NCBI RefSeq assembly: GCF_009939295.1
Contig: NZ_WVIC01000037.1
Coordinates: 1-41,977 of the forward strand
Reading direction: 5' to 3'
Source: Petrachloros mirabilis ULC683
Lineage (GTDB): Bacteria; Cyanobacteriota; Cyanobacteriia; Thermosynechococcales; Thermosynechococcaceae
Length of the DNA: 41,977 nucleotides
Below are positions 33,485 through 41,977 of this stretch, piece by piece. Each line of letters starts with the position of its first letter. The first letter of the stretch is position 1. The translations under genes were made by a program, and so were the position numbers. The notes under the pieces are model-generated. The model was not told the origin of the DNA. It saw nothing but the letters and a program-made list of their open reading frames with translations, and ran no database searches.

Positions 33485-33891
33485 GGGTTTACCCCCAAAA
33501 GACAGCCTGTGCCGTAATTGTCCAGGATTAGGATCTGTTCGGCTTATAAAAATTTTAACCTTTCCAGAATGCTTTCGAGATAGAGGTCAACATAGCGATG
33601 GCTGGAACTGAAGGCAATCTGCCCCCGAGACCTCATCCCTCTTAGAGGCTGCCTCTAACTAAAGTCTTCCCATACTCTACGGTCGCCCCCCAACCCCCCG
33701 GGGGGCTTTGATCACTCTTAAGTCCCCCAGAATGGGGGATTTAGGGGGCGGGTGCAAGGCGTTAGAAACTTTTCAAACCGCCTTTTAGCGTTCCGTCGGG
33801 AGAACTTTGAGGGGTCGCAGGCTCCTCAAAGTTTAATCCCCATCAACTTCTGGGTACTCAGCTATCCTTCAAGACAAAGTTGACAGACTAC
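33485..33891. other. intergenic region with palindromes and a degenerate C-rich repeat
   Basis: No ORF is supported. It holds TTAGAGGC-T-GCCTCTAA (33642-33658), a degenerate C/G-run palindrome (about 33677-33757) that begins CTACGGT like Family B but has no matching right end, and a perfect 10-bp stem AACTTTGAGG/CCTCAAAGTT (33803-33833). None is followed by a T-run, so I do not call a terminator. Confidence 0.55.
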
Positions 33892-34095
33892 TTAGCTGGC
33901 AGAGCGATTAAAGAGAGAATTTAAGTAAACGCGGGCAGCACGGCGATCGCAATTCCCGTTTTGCAGCAGAAACAGCGAAAGAGCCGCAGCAAAGACCCGA
34001 TCTTGATCCCAGTCAGGGTGAGACTCTAGATAGCTTTTTAGGGTTTCGTGCAGGTCTTCGGGAATCTCGGCCAAAATGCTGATAGTTGCGTTCAT
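33892..34095 (-). CDS. DUF2811 protein
   Basis: A 67-residue protein with the cyanobacterial DUF2811 pattern: NATISILAEIPEDLHETLKS, then SHPDWDQDRVFAAALSLFL, resembling a small helical fold. Function unknown. ATG 34095 fits homologue starts; the longer frame to 34125 does not. Confidence 0.8.
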   Translation of the reverse strand: MNATISILAEIPEDLHETLKSYLESHPDWDQDRVFAAALSLFLLQNGNCDRRAARVYLNSLFNRSAS

Positions 34096-34586
34096 GCCTT
34101 CTTGACTCGTATGACGGGTTTGCAACAGTTGTTACCTTCCTGATGAATTGAGAGGACACCAAAAACTCGCCCTCAGCGATCTTTGAGTTGGGCTCATCTC
34201 CAAAGCGATGAACCTAGCTAGCGCGATCGCGAGTGCTCGGTTAACGTGGGTCGCACCATTGTGCGCTATGGGGGGGGAGGGTTGTCAATGGGTGAGAAGT
34301 GACAAGATTTTTAATAATTTCTGTTGACGGCCACGAATTTACTAGCTTTGAGTCCTCTATAATTTAACTTACTTTACAAAAAACGAGGCAATTCTCATTT
34401 TTGAGCATAATCCCCAGAATAGGAGCAAGTGCCCATAAACCCGTCATTGACCTGTGGAAAACATCCATGAATCTGTGGAAAACTTTTTCGCGGCTGTGGA
34501 AAACCTGTGGAAAACCCTGGAGCCATGCTCGAAAAATAAATTTTGATTTCTCCGTTTTAAGCGTCAGCATTTGGTGACGCATCAGG
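34096..34586. other. intergenic region with phased DnaA-box cluster (oriC or DnaA locus candidate)
   Basis: Four perfect TGTGGAAAA boxes (minus-strand TTTTCCACA, the DnaA-box form reported for cyanobacteria) start at 34453, 34474, 34495 and 34506. All are in the same orientation with spacings of 21, 21 and 11 bp. About 100 bp upstream is a very AT-rich stretch (about 34357-34386), and there is another near 34306-34322; either could be an unwinding element. A HIP1 site is at about 34223. No protein gene fits. The region ends at the HpnA-like gene. Confidence 0.7.
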
Positions 34587-35573
34587 TCACGCGCCCTTGA
34601 CGTATCCATGAGCCGTAAACCAATCAATGGCATCCTTGAGGGCAATTTTCACTGGCGTTTGGGGCAGTTCCAGCTCCTGCACCGCTTTGGAGGCATCATA
34701 AAACATTTGCTGCCGCGCCATTTTCACTCCATCAATTGGCACCGAGGGGGGTTTTCCAAACCGAGCCAGTACTTGTTCATCCAGGTAAGCAATGAGCAAC
34801 GGTAGACAGGCCGGAATCCCAAACCTGGGGGCAGGCAACTCTGTTAGCGTAGAGAGTAGTCCTAGGATGTCTTTCAGGGTCAAGTTTTGATTCCCCAAGA
34901 TATAGCGCTCTCCGGTGCGGCCTTTTTCCAAAGCCAGCAGATGCCCTTGAGCCACATCTTGGACATGAATCAGGTTTAGACCCGTATTCAGATAAAACGG
35001 CATTTGCTGCCGTAAAAACCGCAGGATGATTTCGCCCGTGGGCGTGGGCTTGACATCCCAGGAGCCAATTGGGGTGCTCGGATTCACAATCACCACATCT
35101 TGACCCATTTTCACAGCCTGATGTGCTTCCTGCTCGGCCCAGAACTTTGACTTCTTATAGTCTCCCACCAGACGCTCCACGGGGCTTTGGTAGGTTTCAT
35201 CGGCCACCCCACCCTCGCGCACGCCAATGGCCGCCACAGAGCTCGTATAAACAGTGCGCTCCACGCTTGCATCTCGCGCCGCCTTCAAAATCCGACGCGT
35301 ACCCAGAACATTACTTTGGCGGAGCAGCTTGCGATCTGCTCGCCAAAGGCTGTAGTGAGCAGCAACGTGAAACAGGACTTCACAGCCTTTGAGCGCTACG
35401 GTCAAGCCCGGATCACTCAGATCGCCAGTGATGCACTCAACATCCAAACCTTGGAGATTATCTAGTCGGCTTTGAGGACGAACTAACGCCCGCACTTGAT
35501 ACCCTTTCTGCAAAAGCAACCGCACTAAGTTAGCTCCTACAAACCCGGTTCCCCCTGTCACAAAAACTCGCAC
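34587..35573 (-). CDS. HpnA/dihydroflavonol-reductase-like NAD(P)-dependent epimerase/reductase
   Basis: About 328 residues of the extended SDR family. The start has VFVTGGTGFVGANLVRLLL for NAD(P) binding; the catalytic region has TSSVAAIGV and YKKSKFWAE (Tyr-x-x-x-Lys). The overall pattern (FHVAAHYSLWRAD, VNPSTPIGSWD, YILGNQNLT) matches hopanoid-associated sugar epimerase HpnA more closely than plant dihydroflavonol reductases. The start is GTG 35573 or TTG 35576, with AGGA upstream. It is the last gene of an apparent operon after an ABC exporter, 11 bp downstream, so the substrate may be a glycolipid or hopanoid sugar. Confidence 0.83.
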   Translation of the reverse strand: MRVFVTGGTGFVGANLVRLLLQKGYQVRALVRPQSRLDNLQGLDVECITGDLSDPGLTVALKGCEVLFHVAAHYSLWRADRKLLRQSNVLGTRRILKAARDASVERTVYTSSVAAIGVREGGVADETYQSPVERLVGDYKKSKFWAEQEAHQAVKMGQDVVIVNPSTPIGSWDVKPTPTGEIILRFLRQQMPFYLNTGLNLIHVQDVAQGHLLALEKGRTGERYILGNQNLTLKDILGLLSTLTELPAPRFGIPACLPLLIAYLDEQVLARFGKPPSVPIDGVKMARQQMFYDASKAVQELELPQTPVKIALKDAIDWFTAHGYVKGA

Positions 35574-35584
35574 CAAGTTCTTTC

Positions 35585-36340
35585 CTATACTAAATGAGTA
35601 AAACTAGAAGGAGCCTCTGGCAAAATCATGCCGTCTTCGACATAGACCACCCGATCAGCTAGGTCAATAATGCGAGGGTCGTGGGTCACCATGAGCACGG
35701 TGCAGCATTCTTCCTTAGCCAACTTCCGCAACAGCTCAATGATGATTCGTCCCCGTTGTGAATCTAGGGCAGCAGTGGGTTCATCCGCCAAAAGCAACCG
35801 AGGCTTACCGGCCAAAGACCGGGCAATGGCCACTCGCTGCTTTTGCCCCCCAGATAAGTCCTGAGGTAAATTGTCTCCCTTATCCGCCAGACCCACCTGC
35901 TCTAATAACCGCCAAGCTTCTTGGCGAGCCTCACGACCATAAACTCGCTTTAAGTTTAAGGCTGCCTCGACATTCTCAGCAGCCGTCAGGGCAGGAAATA
36001 AATTAAATCCTTGAAAAATAAACCCGATGTGGTTTAACCGGAACTTGGCTAGTTTTGGGCGCGACAGTCCAGTAATCTCTTGACCCAGCAAAGACACAGA
36101 ACCACCCGAAGGCGTCAAAATCCCCCCCAAAATGGATAGGAGAGTGGTTTTGCCAGATCCAGAGGGTCCCATGAGAAGCTGAATATCTCCAGTGAGAATT
36201 TTGAGATCAATTCCCTTAAGCGCTTTGAAGGCTTGATCGCCGCTGCCGAAGACCATTTCCACGCGCTCTGCCGAAATTGCATACTGAACGTTTGGCGCTG
36301 CTATATCCGTCTGAATGTCCGTCATAAAGGGAAAAGGCAT
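35585..36340 (-). CDS. DevA/MacB-type ABC exporter ATPase
   Basis: About 251 residues. The ATPase has Walker A GPSGSGKTT, the signature LSGGQKQR, Walker B LLLADEPTAALD and the switch His in MVTHD. The order and spacing are those of the LolD/MacB/DevA group, which works with an FtsX-type permease, here the gene directly upstream. The start is uncertain: ATG 36340, ATG 36325 or TTG 36346 are all possible. Confidence 0.9.
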   Translation of the reverse strand: MPFPFMTDIQTDIAAPNVQYAISAERVEMVFGSGDQAFKALKGIDLKILTGDIQLLMGPSGSGKTTLLSILGGILTPSGGSVSLLGQEITGLSRPKLAKFRLNHIGFIFQGFNLFPALTAAENVEAALNLKRVYGREARQEAWRLLEQVGLADKGDNLPQDLSGGQKQRVAIARSLAGKPRLLLADEPTAALDSQRGRIIIELLRKLAKEECCTVLMVTHDPRIIDLADRVVYVEDGMILPEAPSSFTHLV

Positions 36341-36436
36341 ACCCAAAATGTCCAGAGGTTAACAATGATGCACTGTTTGACAATTCGCAATGGGGTCAGT
36401 ATACCCACTCATTTACCCCTGAGAGGCAAATTACGC

Positions 36437-37615
36437 TCAAGAGGACTTAAAGACTACCGCTGGGTCTAAGCGAGTCACCTTTTGAATGGCAAACACAGCT
36501 GCACCACTACACATGGCAACTGTGACCACAAAGACCCCTACCGCTGTGGTGGGGCCGATGAGAATTTGGACGGCTTGGGCTTCCAGGGTCCAGGCTCCGA
36601 CGCCCAAGCACAGCGCCATCCCCGGCAGATACCCCAGCACTGCCATCCACAAAGCCTGCTCTAAGATGATTCGGTAAATAAACCAGTCAGAAGAGCCCAT
36701 GGCTTTCAAGGTGCCAAATTCTCTGAGGTGATCTGAGACCGAGGAATAGAGGATTTGACCGACCACCACGGTTCCGACAATAATACCGACCACGGCACCC
36801 AGTCCCAAAATAAAGCCTACGCCAGTACTTTGTCGCCAGTAGTCTTGAGTTAAATCTGCTAGTTCATCTTGGGTCAGTGCCATCACATCCGGAAGCGCCA
36901 CCTCTAAACGCCGTTTCAGTTGCTGCAAGTTTTCGTCGGGTCTGGCTTTCACCAGCACAAAAGTAATGAGAGACTCAGGCTGAAGCTCAGGGGGGACAGG
37001 TGGGTCGCTCACCGGAGCAGCGACTGGGGAGTTCAGAAAGGCAGTGGCATTATTCAGTGAGGTGAATACAAAAGGACTCGACACAATGGATCGAATCCCT
37101 GAGGTAATTGCCACTACATCTGTGCGAAAAGAGCCAATTTCGGAGGTGTCACCGAGGCCAGTCACATCTAAGGTGGTTAAGTCTAGGCGATCAATGGCGA
37201 TCGCGTAAGGATTGTTCAACTCAGCCCAACTGCCTTCAATCAAAGGTTCCGGTTGAAACAGTTCCCCCTCGGGGTCAAAACCCACAATGCGAATGGGAGC
37301 AATCTGACTGATGCCGTATCGCCAGACCGAGCCCTGGGTGATCAATGCCTCTGCCTGTTCGACACCATTCACATTTCGGGCTTGCTCTAGGCGCTCGTAT
37401 GGAATCGGCAGGGTTAAATCTAAATAACGGAGTTCTTGGGAGGCCACCCAAATATCTGCGGTGGAACTATCTGTCAGCAAACTGGAAGAACGAGTAAACC
37501 CGTTGAGCAACCCCATTTGAATCGTGACCAAGCCCACGGCAAACATAATGCCAGCTTGAGCCACGATGAAGCGGGGTAGGTCTTGAAAGAGATTTTTGCG
37601 GGCAATGGAAACCAT
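36437..37615 (-). CDS. DevC-type FtsX/MacB-like permease
   Basis: A 392-residue permease. One membrane segment near the N-terminus (FIVAQAGIMFAVGLVTI) is followed by a large periplasmic domain (about 40-260). Three membrane segments then make up the C-terminal FtsX domain (GVGFILGLGAVVGIIVGTVV, then LREFGTLKAMGSSDWF). This is DevC architecture, as in the DevBCA exporter that secretes glycolipids in heterocystous cyanobacteria. The adaptor gene devB is not adjacent: the next gene upstream is dnaX. Confidence 0.87.
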   Translation of the reverse strand: MVSIARKNLFQDLPRFIVAQAGIMFAVGLVTIQMGLLNGFTRSSSLLTDSSTADIWVASQELRYLDLTLPIPYERLEQARNVNGVEQAEALITQGSVWRYGISQIAPIRIVGFDPEGELFQPEPLIEGSWAELNNPYAIAIDRLDLTTLDVTGLGDTSEIGSFRTDVVAITSGIRSIVSSPFVFTSLNNATAFLNSPVAAPVSDPPVPPELQPESLITFVLVKARPDENLQQLKRRLEVALPDVMALTQDELADLTQDYWRQSTGVGFILGLGAVVGIIVGTVVVGQILYSSVSDHLREFGTLKAMGSSDWFIYRIILEQALWMAVLGYLPGMALCLGVGAWTLEAQAVQILIGPTTAVGVFVVTVAMCSGAAVFAIQKVTRLDPAVVFKSS

Positions 37616-37823
37616 GTATTAAAACTATCGCAGTTTACTGAGAGCCGCTTGAGAATCGCCAGCGAAGTCACAACCCAGACAACGGCTTAAGAATCTCAGA
37701 GACAGGAAGTCTAGATTGTCAGGTTTAAGGATCACCACTCTATTCCATCGGTTGGATGGCGAGGATGTCAACTAGCAATGACGATAACTCTGTGGCAGAA
37801 GATCCCGACTTGGGCAGACCGGT

Positions 37824-39674
37824 TTACTCAGGGATGTCAGCAGTGGTTGGCACATCGGGCTCTAAGGTGACTAGGGTACCATTGAAAAACTCAGCAAAAC
37901 TGCGGCTGGCTTGATCAATTTCATCTTCCAGCGGCCAAACTGGAGCAGCAGGTGCGGGTCTGTTTTGGGGAGGCTCCCGGGACGGGGGAACCAGGTGATC
38001 GGGGGGGGCAGGCAACTCTACAGGCGGAGTAGGCTGGGCGGCAGATGGGGGCGGCAGGGTTGCCATGGCTGGCGGCGGCTCTGTAGCGGGGCGCTGTGGA
38101 GACGTTGCACCCGGTAAGGGGTCAGGGGTCGCTAGGTGTAAGGTGACCTTGATCTTCCGACGTAATTGCTGCTGGAGGGCGGCTTCGACTTCGCCGAGTT
38201 TGGGCTGAGCAATTCTGGCCAGGTTTTTACTGATTTGTATCCCTGCTTCTGCCCCTTGAAAGAACACGAGCTTGCCATGCTGGCTAAATAAGGCGCGGCT
38301 GGGCAAGTTGAGCTGAGCCAAAATCTGCTGCCAGAGTTGATCTAAGTCTATCTCTACGGGGGCAGTCTCTATGGGAGCAGTCTCTGTGGGGGCAGTGGGT
38401 GCGGCTGCTGGGGGCGGATTGGAGCTGACTGGGGCTGGCTGAGGTTGAGGCGCAGCGGTTGCTGGATTTGGGGGAACACAGAGGGAAGCGGGTTCTTGCC
38501 CAGGCTGTGGTGAAGAGGCTGGGATCGCTGGAGCCATTGACTGAGGGGAAGCAGACCCAGAAGTGGGGGTAGAGGTAGAGGTGTCGGCATCTAGCAGTCC
38601 CAAAAGAGCCACTTCCAGCCACAGTTTAGGCTGAGTCGTGTTTTTGACCTGGGGTTCACATTGGCGCAGGTGTTGTTGCCCCATCAATAGGCTGCTCAAG
38701 GACATTTGCTCTACGAACTCACAGAGGGGCTGCCAGGTGGCCTCGGTAATGGCCACGAGTTCCCGCTGCTTGGGGGCGGTTTTGGCAATGAGGAGATCGC
38801 GGTAAAACTGAGCTAGATTTTGGAGAACCCCTAGGGGATCTCGGCCTCGATCTAGAAGGTGATGAATGTGCTCCAAAATCAAGGCGGGTTGGCGAGAAAC
38901 GATGGCTTTCACCAGGCTGAACAGGTCTTGCTCAGGAACAGACCCAACTAAGTCCCAAACCTGGGCTGGGGTAATGGTGTCTTCCTGCAAGCTCAGTTGG
39001 TCGAGGAGGCTTTCGGCATCTCGGAGACCCCCCTGGGCAATTTGGGCAATGAGTGCGATCGCATCCGGTTGAATGGCAATATCTTCTTGGGCTGCAATAT
39101 AACTCAAGTGATCCATCATTGCCGAGAGGGGAATCCGGCGAAAATCAAACCGCTGGCAGCGAGAAATAATCGTAGGTAATACCCGCTGGGGGTCAGTGGT
39201 GGCCAGCACAAAAACCACATGCAGGGGGGGTTCTTCTAAGGTTTTGAGCAGGGCATTAAAGGCTGCGGTACTGAGCATGTGGACTTCATCTAGGCAGTAG
39301 ACCTTGTAGCGACACTGAGCGGGGGCAAACTGAGCCCGCTCAATCAGCTCTCGGATATTGTCTACCCCCGTATTGCTGGCAGCATCAATTTCAATGACAT
39401 CCAGGGCGGTTCCCCGGGCAATGGTTTGGCAAGCGTCACAGGTGCCGCAGGGGGTAACCGTGGGGTGGGCGCTGCTGAGGCAGTTCAGAGACTTAGCCAG
39501 AATGCGGGCACTGGAAGTTTTGCCAGTGCCCCTTGGCCCTGTAAAAAGGTAAGCGGGCGCAATGCGTTGCCGTTCAATGGCATGAGTCAGTGTTGTGGCA
39601 ATGGCATTCTGTCCGACCAGATCGGCAAAGGACTGGGGTCGGTATTTGTGGTGAAGCGGTTCGTAGAACGCCAT
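37824..39674 (-). CDS. dnaX: DNA polymerase III subunit gamma/tau
   Basis: A 616-residue clamp-loader ATPase. The start MAFYEPLHHKYRPQSFADLV is typical. Walker A is GPRGTGKTS, the zinc module is formed by Cys residues in CGTCDACQ plus the preceding Cys, and the sensor region has TTDPQRVLPTIISRCQRF. From about residue 360 a Pro/Ala/Ser/Thr-rich linker and tau-like tail follow. Some cyanobacterial dnaX genes carry inteins; none is present here. A longer frame starting at 39710 is rejected. It lies about 3 kb from the DnaA-box cluster. Confidence 0.96.
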   Translation of the reverse strand: MAFYEPLHHKYRPQSFADLVGQNAIATTLTHAIERQRIAPAYLFTGPRGTGKTSSARILAKSLNCLSSAHPTVTPCGTCDACQTIARGTALDVIEIDAASNTGVDNIRELIERAQFAPAQCRYKVYCLDEVHMLSTAAFNALLKTLEEPPLHVVFVLATTDPQRVLPTIISRCQRFDFRRIPLSAMMDHLSYIAAQEDIAIQPDAIALIAQIAQGGLRDAESLLDQLSLQEDTITPAQVWDLVGSVPEQDLFSLVKAIVSRQPALILEHIHHLLDRGRDPLGVLQNLAQFYRDLLIAKTAPKQRELVAITEATWQPLCEFVEQMSLSSLLMGQQHLRQCEPQVKNTTQPKLWLEVALLGLLDADTSTSTPTSGSASPQSMAPAIPASSPQPGQEPASLCVPPNPATAAPQPQPAPVSSNPPPAAAPTAPTETAPIETAPVEIDLDQLWQQILAQLNLPSRALFSQHGKLVFFQGAEAGIQISKNLARIAQPKLGEVEAALQQQLRRKIKVTLHLATPDPLPGATSPQRPATEPPPAMATLPPPSAAQPTPPVELPAPPDHLVPPSREPPQNRPAPAAPVWPLEDEIDQASRSFAEFFNGTLVTLEPDVPTTADIPE

Positions 39675-39764
39675 GAAATTATGCTGAGAGTGGCAGCAGA
39701 CCCAATACAACTACTGTGACATACTCCGATGCTGCCTTACCTACGGGGTCAGGGTTGGGGTATG

Positions 39765-40496
39765 TCACGCTTCTTGGGGATGCTCTTCCCAGAGAAGGGT
39801 GGTTTGCCGGAGGCTGCAATAGTCACCATTGCCTAAAATTAAATGATCTAAAAGAGGAATACCCAAAAGCTGAGCCCCCGCCAGTAACTGCCGGGTCAAG
39901 CTCAAGTCAGCAGCACTGGGCTCTAGATTACCGGAGGGGTGATTATGGGCAACAATGACGCGGGTGGCTCCTTGACGAATCACCTCTCGAAAAATGTCTC
40001 GGGGGTGGGCTAAGGTTTCGGTCGCCGTGCCGATGCTGACGACTCGGGTTCCCATGAGTCGATGTTTAACATCTAGCATCAGCACTGCAAAATGCTCTTG
40101 AGACTGCCACATCAATTGAGCAGACAGGGCAGCAGCAGCAACGGCAGGGTCGTCAATCACGGCTTGCTCTGCTGGCCGAGACTGGAAGACCCGTTTGCCC
40201 AATTCGATGGCGGCCAAAATTGTGGTGGCCTTGGCAGGGCCAATGCCAGGAATCTGCATCAGCTCAGGCGCTTTGATGTCTCGTAAAACGGTGAGCGGAT
40301 CGCGCTGATCTTGGCCGAGCTGATGCAAAATATACTGCCCCAGGCCAATGGCTGAAAGTTTACCTGCCCCTTGTCCGGTACCCAGCAAGATGGCGAGCAG
40401 CTCTGCATGGCTGAGAAACTCAGCTCCCTGCGCCATTAATCGCTCTCGGGGGCGCTCACGACTGGGTAAATCAGCAACACGCAGCGAGTAGGTCAT
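39765..40496 (-). CDS. radC: RadC/JAB-domain DNA repair-associated protein
   Basis: A 243-residue protein. The N-terminal helix-hairpin-helix segment ([18 protein letters not shown]) precedes a RadC JAB domain with the full metal motif [14 protein letters not shown] and an upstream Glu. Despite the name, RadC's repair role is unproven. Start at [11 protein letters not shown] (40496), preferred to an in-frame start at 40562. Confidence 0.94.
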   Translation of the reverse strand: MTYSLRVADLPSRERPRERLMAQGAEFLSHAELLAILLGTGQGAGKLSAIGLGQYILHQLGQDQRDPLTVLRDIKAPELMQIPGIGPAKATTILAAIELGKRVFQSRPAEQAVIDDPAVAAAALSAQLMWQSQEHFAVLMLDVKHRLMGTRVVSIGTATETLAHPRDIFREVIRQGATRVIVAHNHPSGNLEPSAADLSLTRQLLAGAQLLGIPLLDHLILGNGDYCSLRQTTLLWEEHPQEA

Positions 40497-40582
40497 CGCA
40501 ATTTGGGGGGTAGCTGTGGCAAGTTGAAGACATGGCATCACCATGACACCATCAATCCTCAAGATACTCAGGGTACCCGTTT

Positions 40583-41941
40583 ATGCCCCCCGCCCAACAC
40601 TATGAAGCTGAGTCTCGGTCTATTGCTGATCTGCCCCTGCCACCCGGAGGACTGGGCTGGCCCTGGCTAGGCGAAACCCTGGGGTTCTTTCGGGACCGAG
40701 ATTTTGCTCTCAAGCGTCACCAGCGCTATGGCTCAGTTTTCAAAACGCGGATTTTGGGACAGCCCACCATTTTTGTCCGAGGTGCTGAGGCCAATCAGTT
40801 TGTCTTCAGCAATGAAAATGAGTATTTCCAGGTGAGCTGGCCACCCAGTACCCAAGCTTTGCTAGGACCTCTGTCTCTGGCGTTGCAAAGGGGAGAAGAA
40901 CACCGCAACCGCCGCAAGCTCCTGGCTCAAGCCTTTATGCCCCGCGCCCTTGCGGGCTATATCGAAGCCATGTCGGCAATTACCTTAGACTATGCCCAGC
41001 GCTGGGTCACTCAGTCGCCCCTCACCTGGTATCCAGAGCTGCGAAATTACACCCTGGATGTGGCTTGTAAGCTTTTGGTAGGTTTAGATTCTGGCTCTCA
41101 AACCCGTTTGGGTCATTTTTTTGAAACCTGGTGTCAAGGGTTGTTTTCGGTGCCAGTGGCGCTGCCCTGGACGGCCTTTGGGCGGGCGAAGCGCTGTCGC
41201 AGCTTGTTGCTGGATGAAATTGAGGCTCTGATTCTGAGCCGTCAGGCGGCTCCAGAGCCGGGTCAAGATGCACTGGGTCTTTTGCTGACGGCGGTGGATG
41301 ACCAGGGTGATCGTCTCACAGTCGCAGAACTCAAGGATCAAATCTTGCTGCTGCTGTTTGCAGGCCATGAGACGCTGACCTCTGCGATCGCATCCTTTTG
41401 CCTCCAGGTTGCTCAGCATTCGGAGGTGCGATCGCGCCTCCAGCAAGAGCAGCAACAGTGGCTCGATCATCCCCTCACCTTGGACACCCTCAAGCAGATG
41501 ACCTATCTCGATCAAGTTCTCAAAGAAGTGCTGCGTCTAGTACCCCCAGTCGGCGGTGGTTTTCGCACCGTCTTAAAATCTTGTCAACTAGACGGGTATC
41601 AGATTCCCCAGGGCTGGAGCCTTCTGTATCAAATTGGAGCCACCCATGCTGATGCCCAAACCTATGACACACCAGCACAGTTTAATCCTGAGCGATTTGA
41701 CCCCGAAGCGGCTACAGCAGCCCACAAATTTGCCTTCGTTCCCTTTGGGGGTGGCATCCGTGAATGCCTAGGCAAAGAATTTGCCCGCTTGGAGATGAAG
41801 ATCTTTGCAGCTTTGTTGCTACGCACCTATACCTGGGAACTGCTGCCCAATCAAGATCTCACCCTAGTTACGATTCCCACCCCCCACCCTCGGGATAACC
41901 TTCGAGTTAGGGTCATTTCATTCTATAGCAATCCTAATTAA
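40583..41941 (+). CDS. cytochrome P450, CYP120-like
   Basis: A 452-residue soluble P450. Features in order: the proline-rich start LPLPPGGLGWPWLGETLGF, the I-helix LLLFAGHETLTSA with the oxygen-activating Thr, the K-helix EVLR, PERFDPE, and the haem loop FVPFGGGIRECLGKEFARLE with the Cys ligand. Long stretches match my recollection of Synechocystis CYP120A1, which hydroxylates retinoic acid, so a retinoid or apocarotenoid substrate is the best guess. The ATG at 40583 is 86 bp from the divergent radC start. Confidence 0.94.
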   Translation: MPPAQHYEAESRSIADLPLPPGGLGWPWLGETLGFFRDRDFALKRHQRYGSVFKTRILGQPTIFVRGAEANQFVFSNENEYFQVSWPPSTQALLGPLSLALQRGEEHRNRRKLLAQAFMPRALAGYIEAMSAITLDYAQRWVTQSPLTWYPELRNYTLDVACKLLVGLDSGSQTRLGHFFETWCQGLFSVPVALPWTAFGRAKRCRSLLLDEIEALILSRQAAPEPGQDALGLLLTAVDDQGDRLTVAELKDQILLLLFAGHETLTSAIASFCLQVAQHSEVRSRLQQEQQQWLDHPLTLDTLKQMTYLDQVLKEVLRLVPPVGGGFRTVLKSCQLDGYQIPQGWSLLYQIGATHADAQTYDTPAQFNPERFDPEAATAAHKFAFVPFGGGIRECLGKEFARLEMKIFAALLLRTYTWELLPNQDLTLVTIPTPHPRDNLRVRVISFYSNPN

Positions 41942-41977
41942 TTTATGAACAAGGTGAATATTGTTCTATTTTAGGAA

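Noticed and set aside
33677-33757. Fifth Family B element
   Set aside because: Begins CTACGGT and has C/G-run arms, but there is no matching right terminus and no direct repeat; kept only as a degenerate palindrome.
37824-39674. Intein in dnaX
   Set aside because: The ATPase region is continuous and of normal length with no intein splicing motifs.

Overview
The window is chromosomal DNA from a cyanobacterium, probably a filamentous, non-marine lineage. The evidence is oxygenic-photosynthesis and cyanobacteria-specific genes (chlD, a high-light-inducible protein, an RpaB/Ycf27-like regulator, ycf34, narM, a DUF2301 membrane protein, a CYP120-type P450) and at least twenty copies of the HIP1 octamer GCGATCGC, about one per 2 kb. 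Most of the window is moderately GC-rich. The first gene is strikingly AT-rich and looks acquired.

Layout: 1-2.6 kb is a sugar/surface-polysaccharide edge (a SAM methyltransferase and GDP-mannose 4,6-dehydratase) loaded with palindromic repeats. 2.6-13.4 kb carries housekeeping and cyanobacterial genes: a radical SAM protein, a PleD-like diguanylate cyclase, chlD, an isocitrate/isopropylmalate dehydrogenase-family enzyme, narM, a CpdA-like phosphodiesterase, a coupled M41-like protease and VanY-type carboxypeptidase pair, and YebC. 13.4-16.4 kb has a GT2-TPR protein, a vapB antitoxin with a 32-bp palindromic operator but a broken vapC, tRNA-Gln(UUG) and a HAD hydrolase. 16.6-22.8 kb holds pstS-pstC-pstA followed directly by a GH116 beta-glucosidase where pstB would be expected, with a Pho-box-like site far upstream. 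22.8-27.3 kb runs cysE, a SAM hydroxide adenosyltransferase, DUF2301, a YihY/BrkB protein and a decayed DUF433/DUF5615 toxin-antitoxin pair. 27.3-33.5 kb has a large pentapeptide-repeat protein, an aminoglycoside-phosphotransferase/ATPase fusion, an hli gene with HLR1-like repeats beside an RpaB-like regulator, an RHH protein and ycf34. 34.1-34.6 kb has a helically phased cluster of four cyanobacterial DnaA boxes, a possible replication-origin or DnaA-binding locus. 34.6-42 kb holds a DevC/DevA-like ABC exporter operon with an HpnA-like reductase, dnaX, radC and the P450.

The most notable structure lies between the genes. At least three families of short palindromic, non-coding mobile elements are present. 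One (TIR CTACxGTGTxCACAC) has four copies, all flanked by 10-bp direct duplications (two perfect, two 9/10). One copy is nested near the apex of another, and two insertions fall on stop codons (gmd, cysE). A second family (TATAGCGG termini) has five copies with three internal hairpins, one copy sitting inside the pst operon. A third has one copy with a perfect 9-bp duplication. No transposase gene is visible, so mobilisation must be in trans. I did not find a clearly new multi-gene defence or metabolic system. The candidates worth following are the element families, the phased DnaA-box cluster, the pst-GH116 arrangement and the uncharacterised C-terminal domain of the pentapeptide protein.
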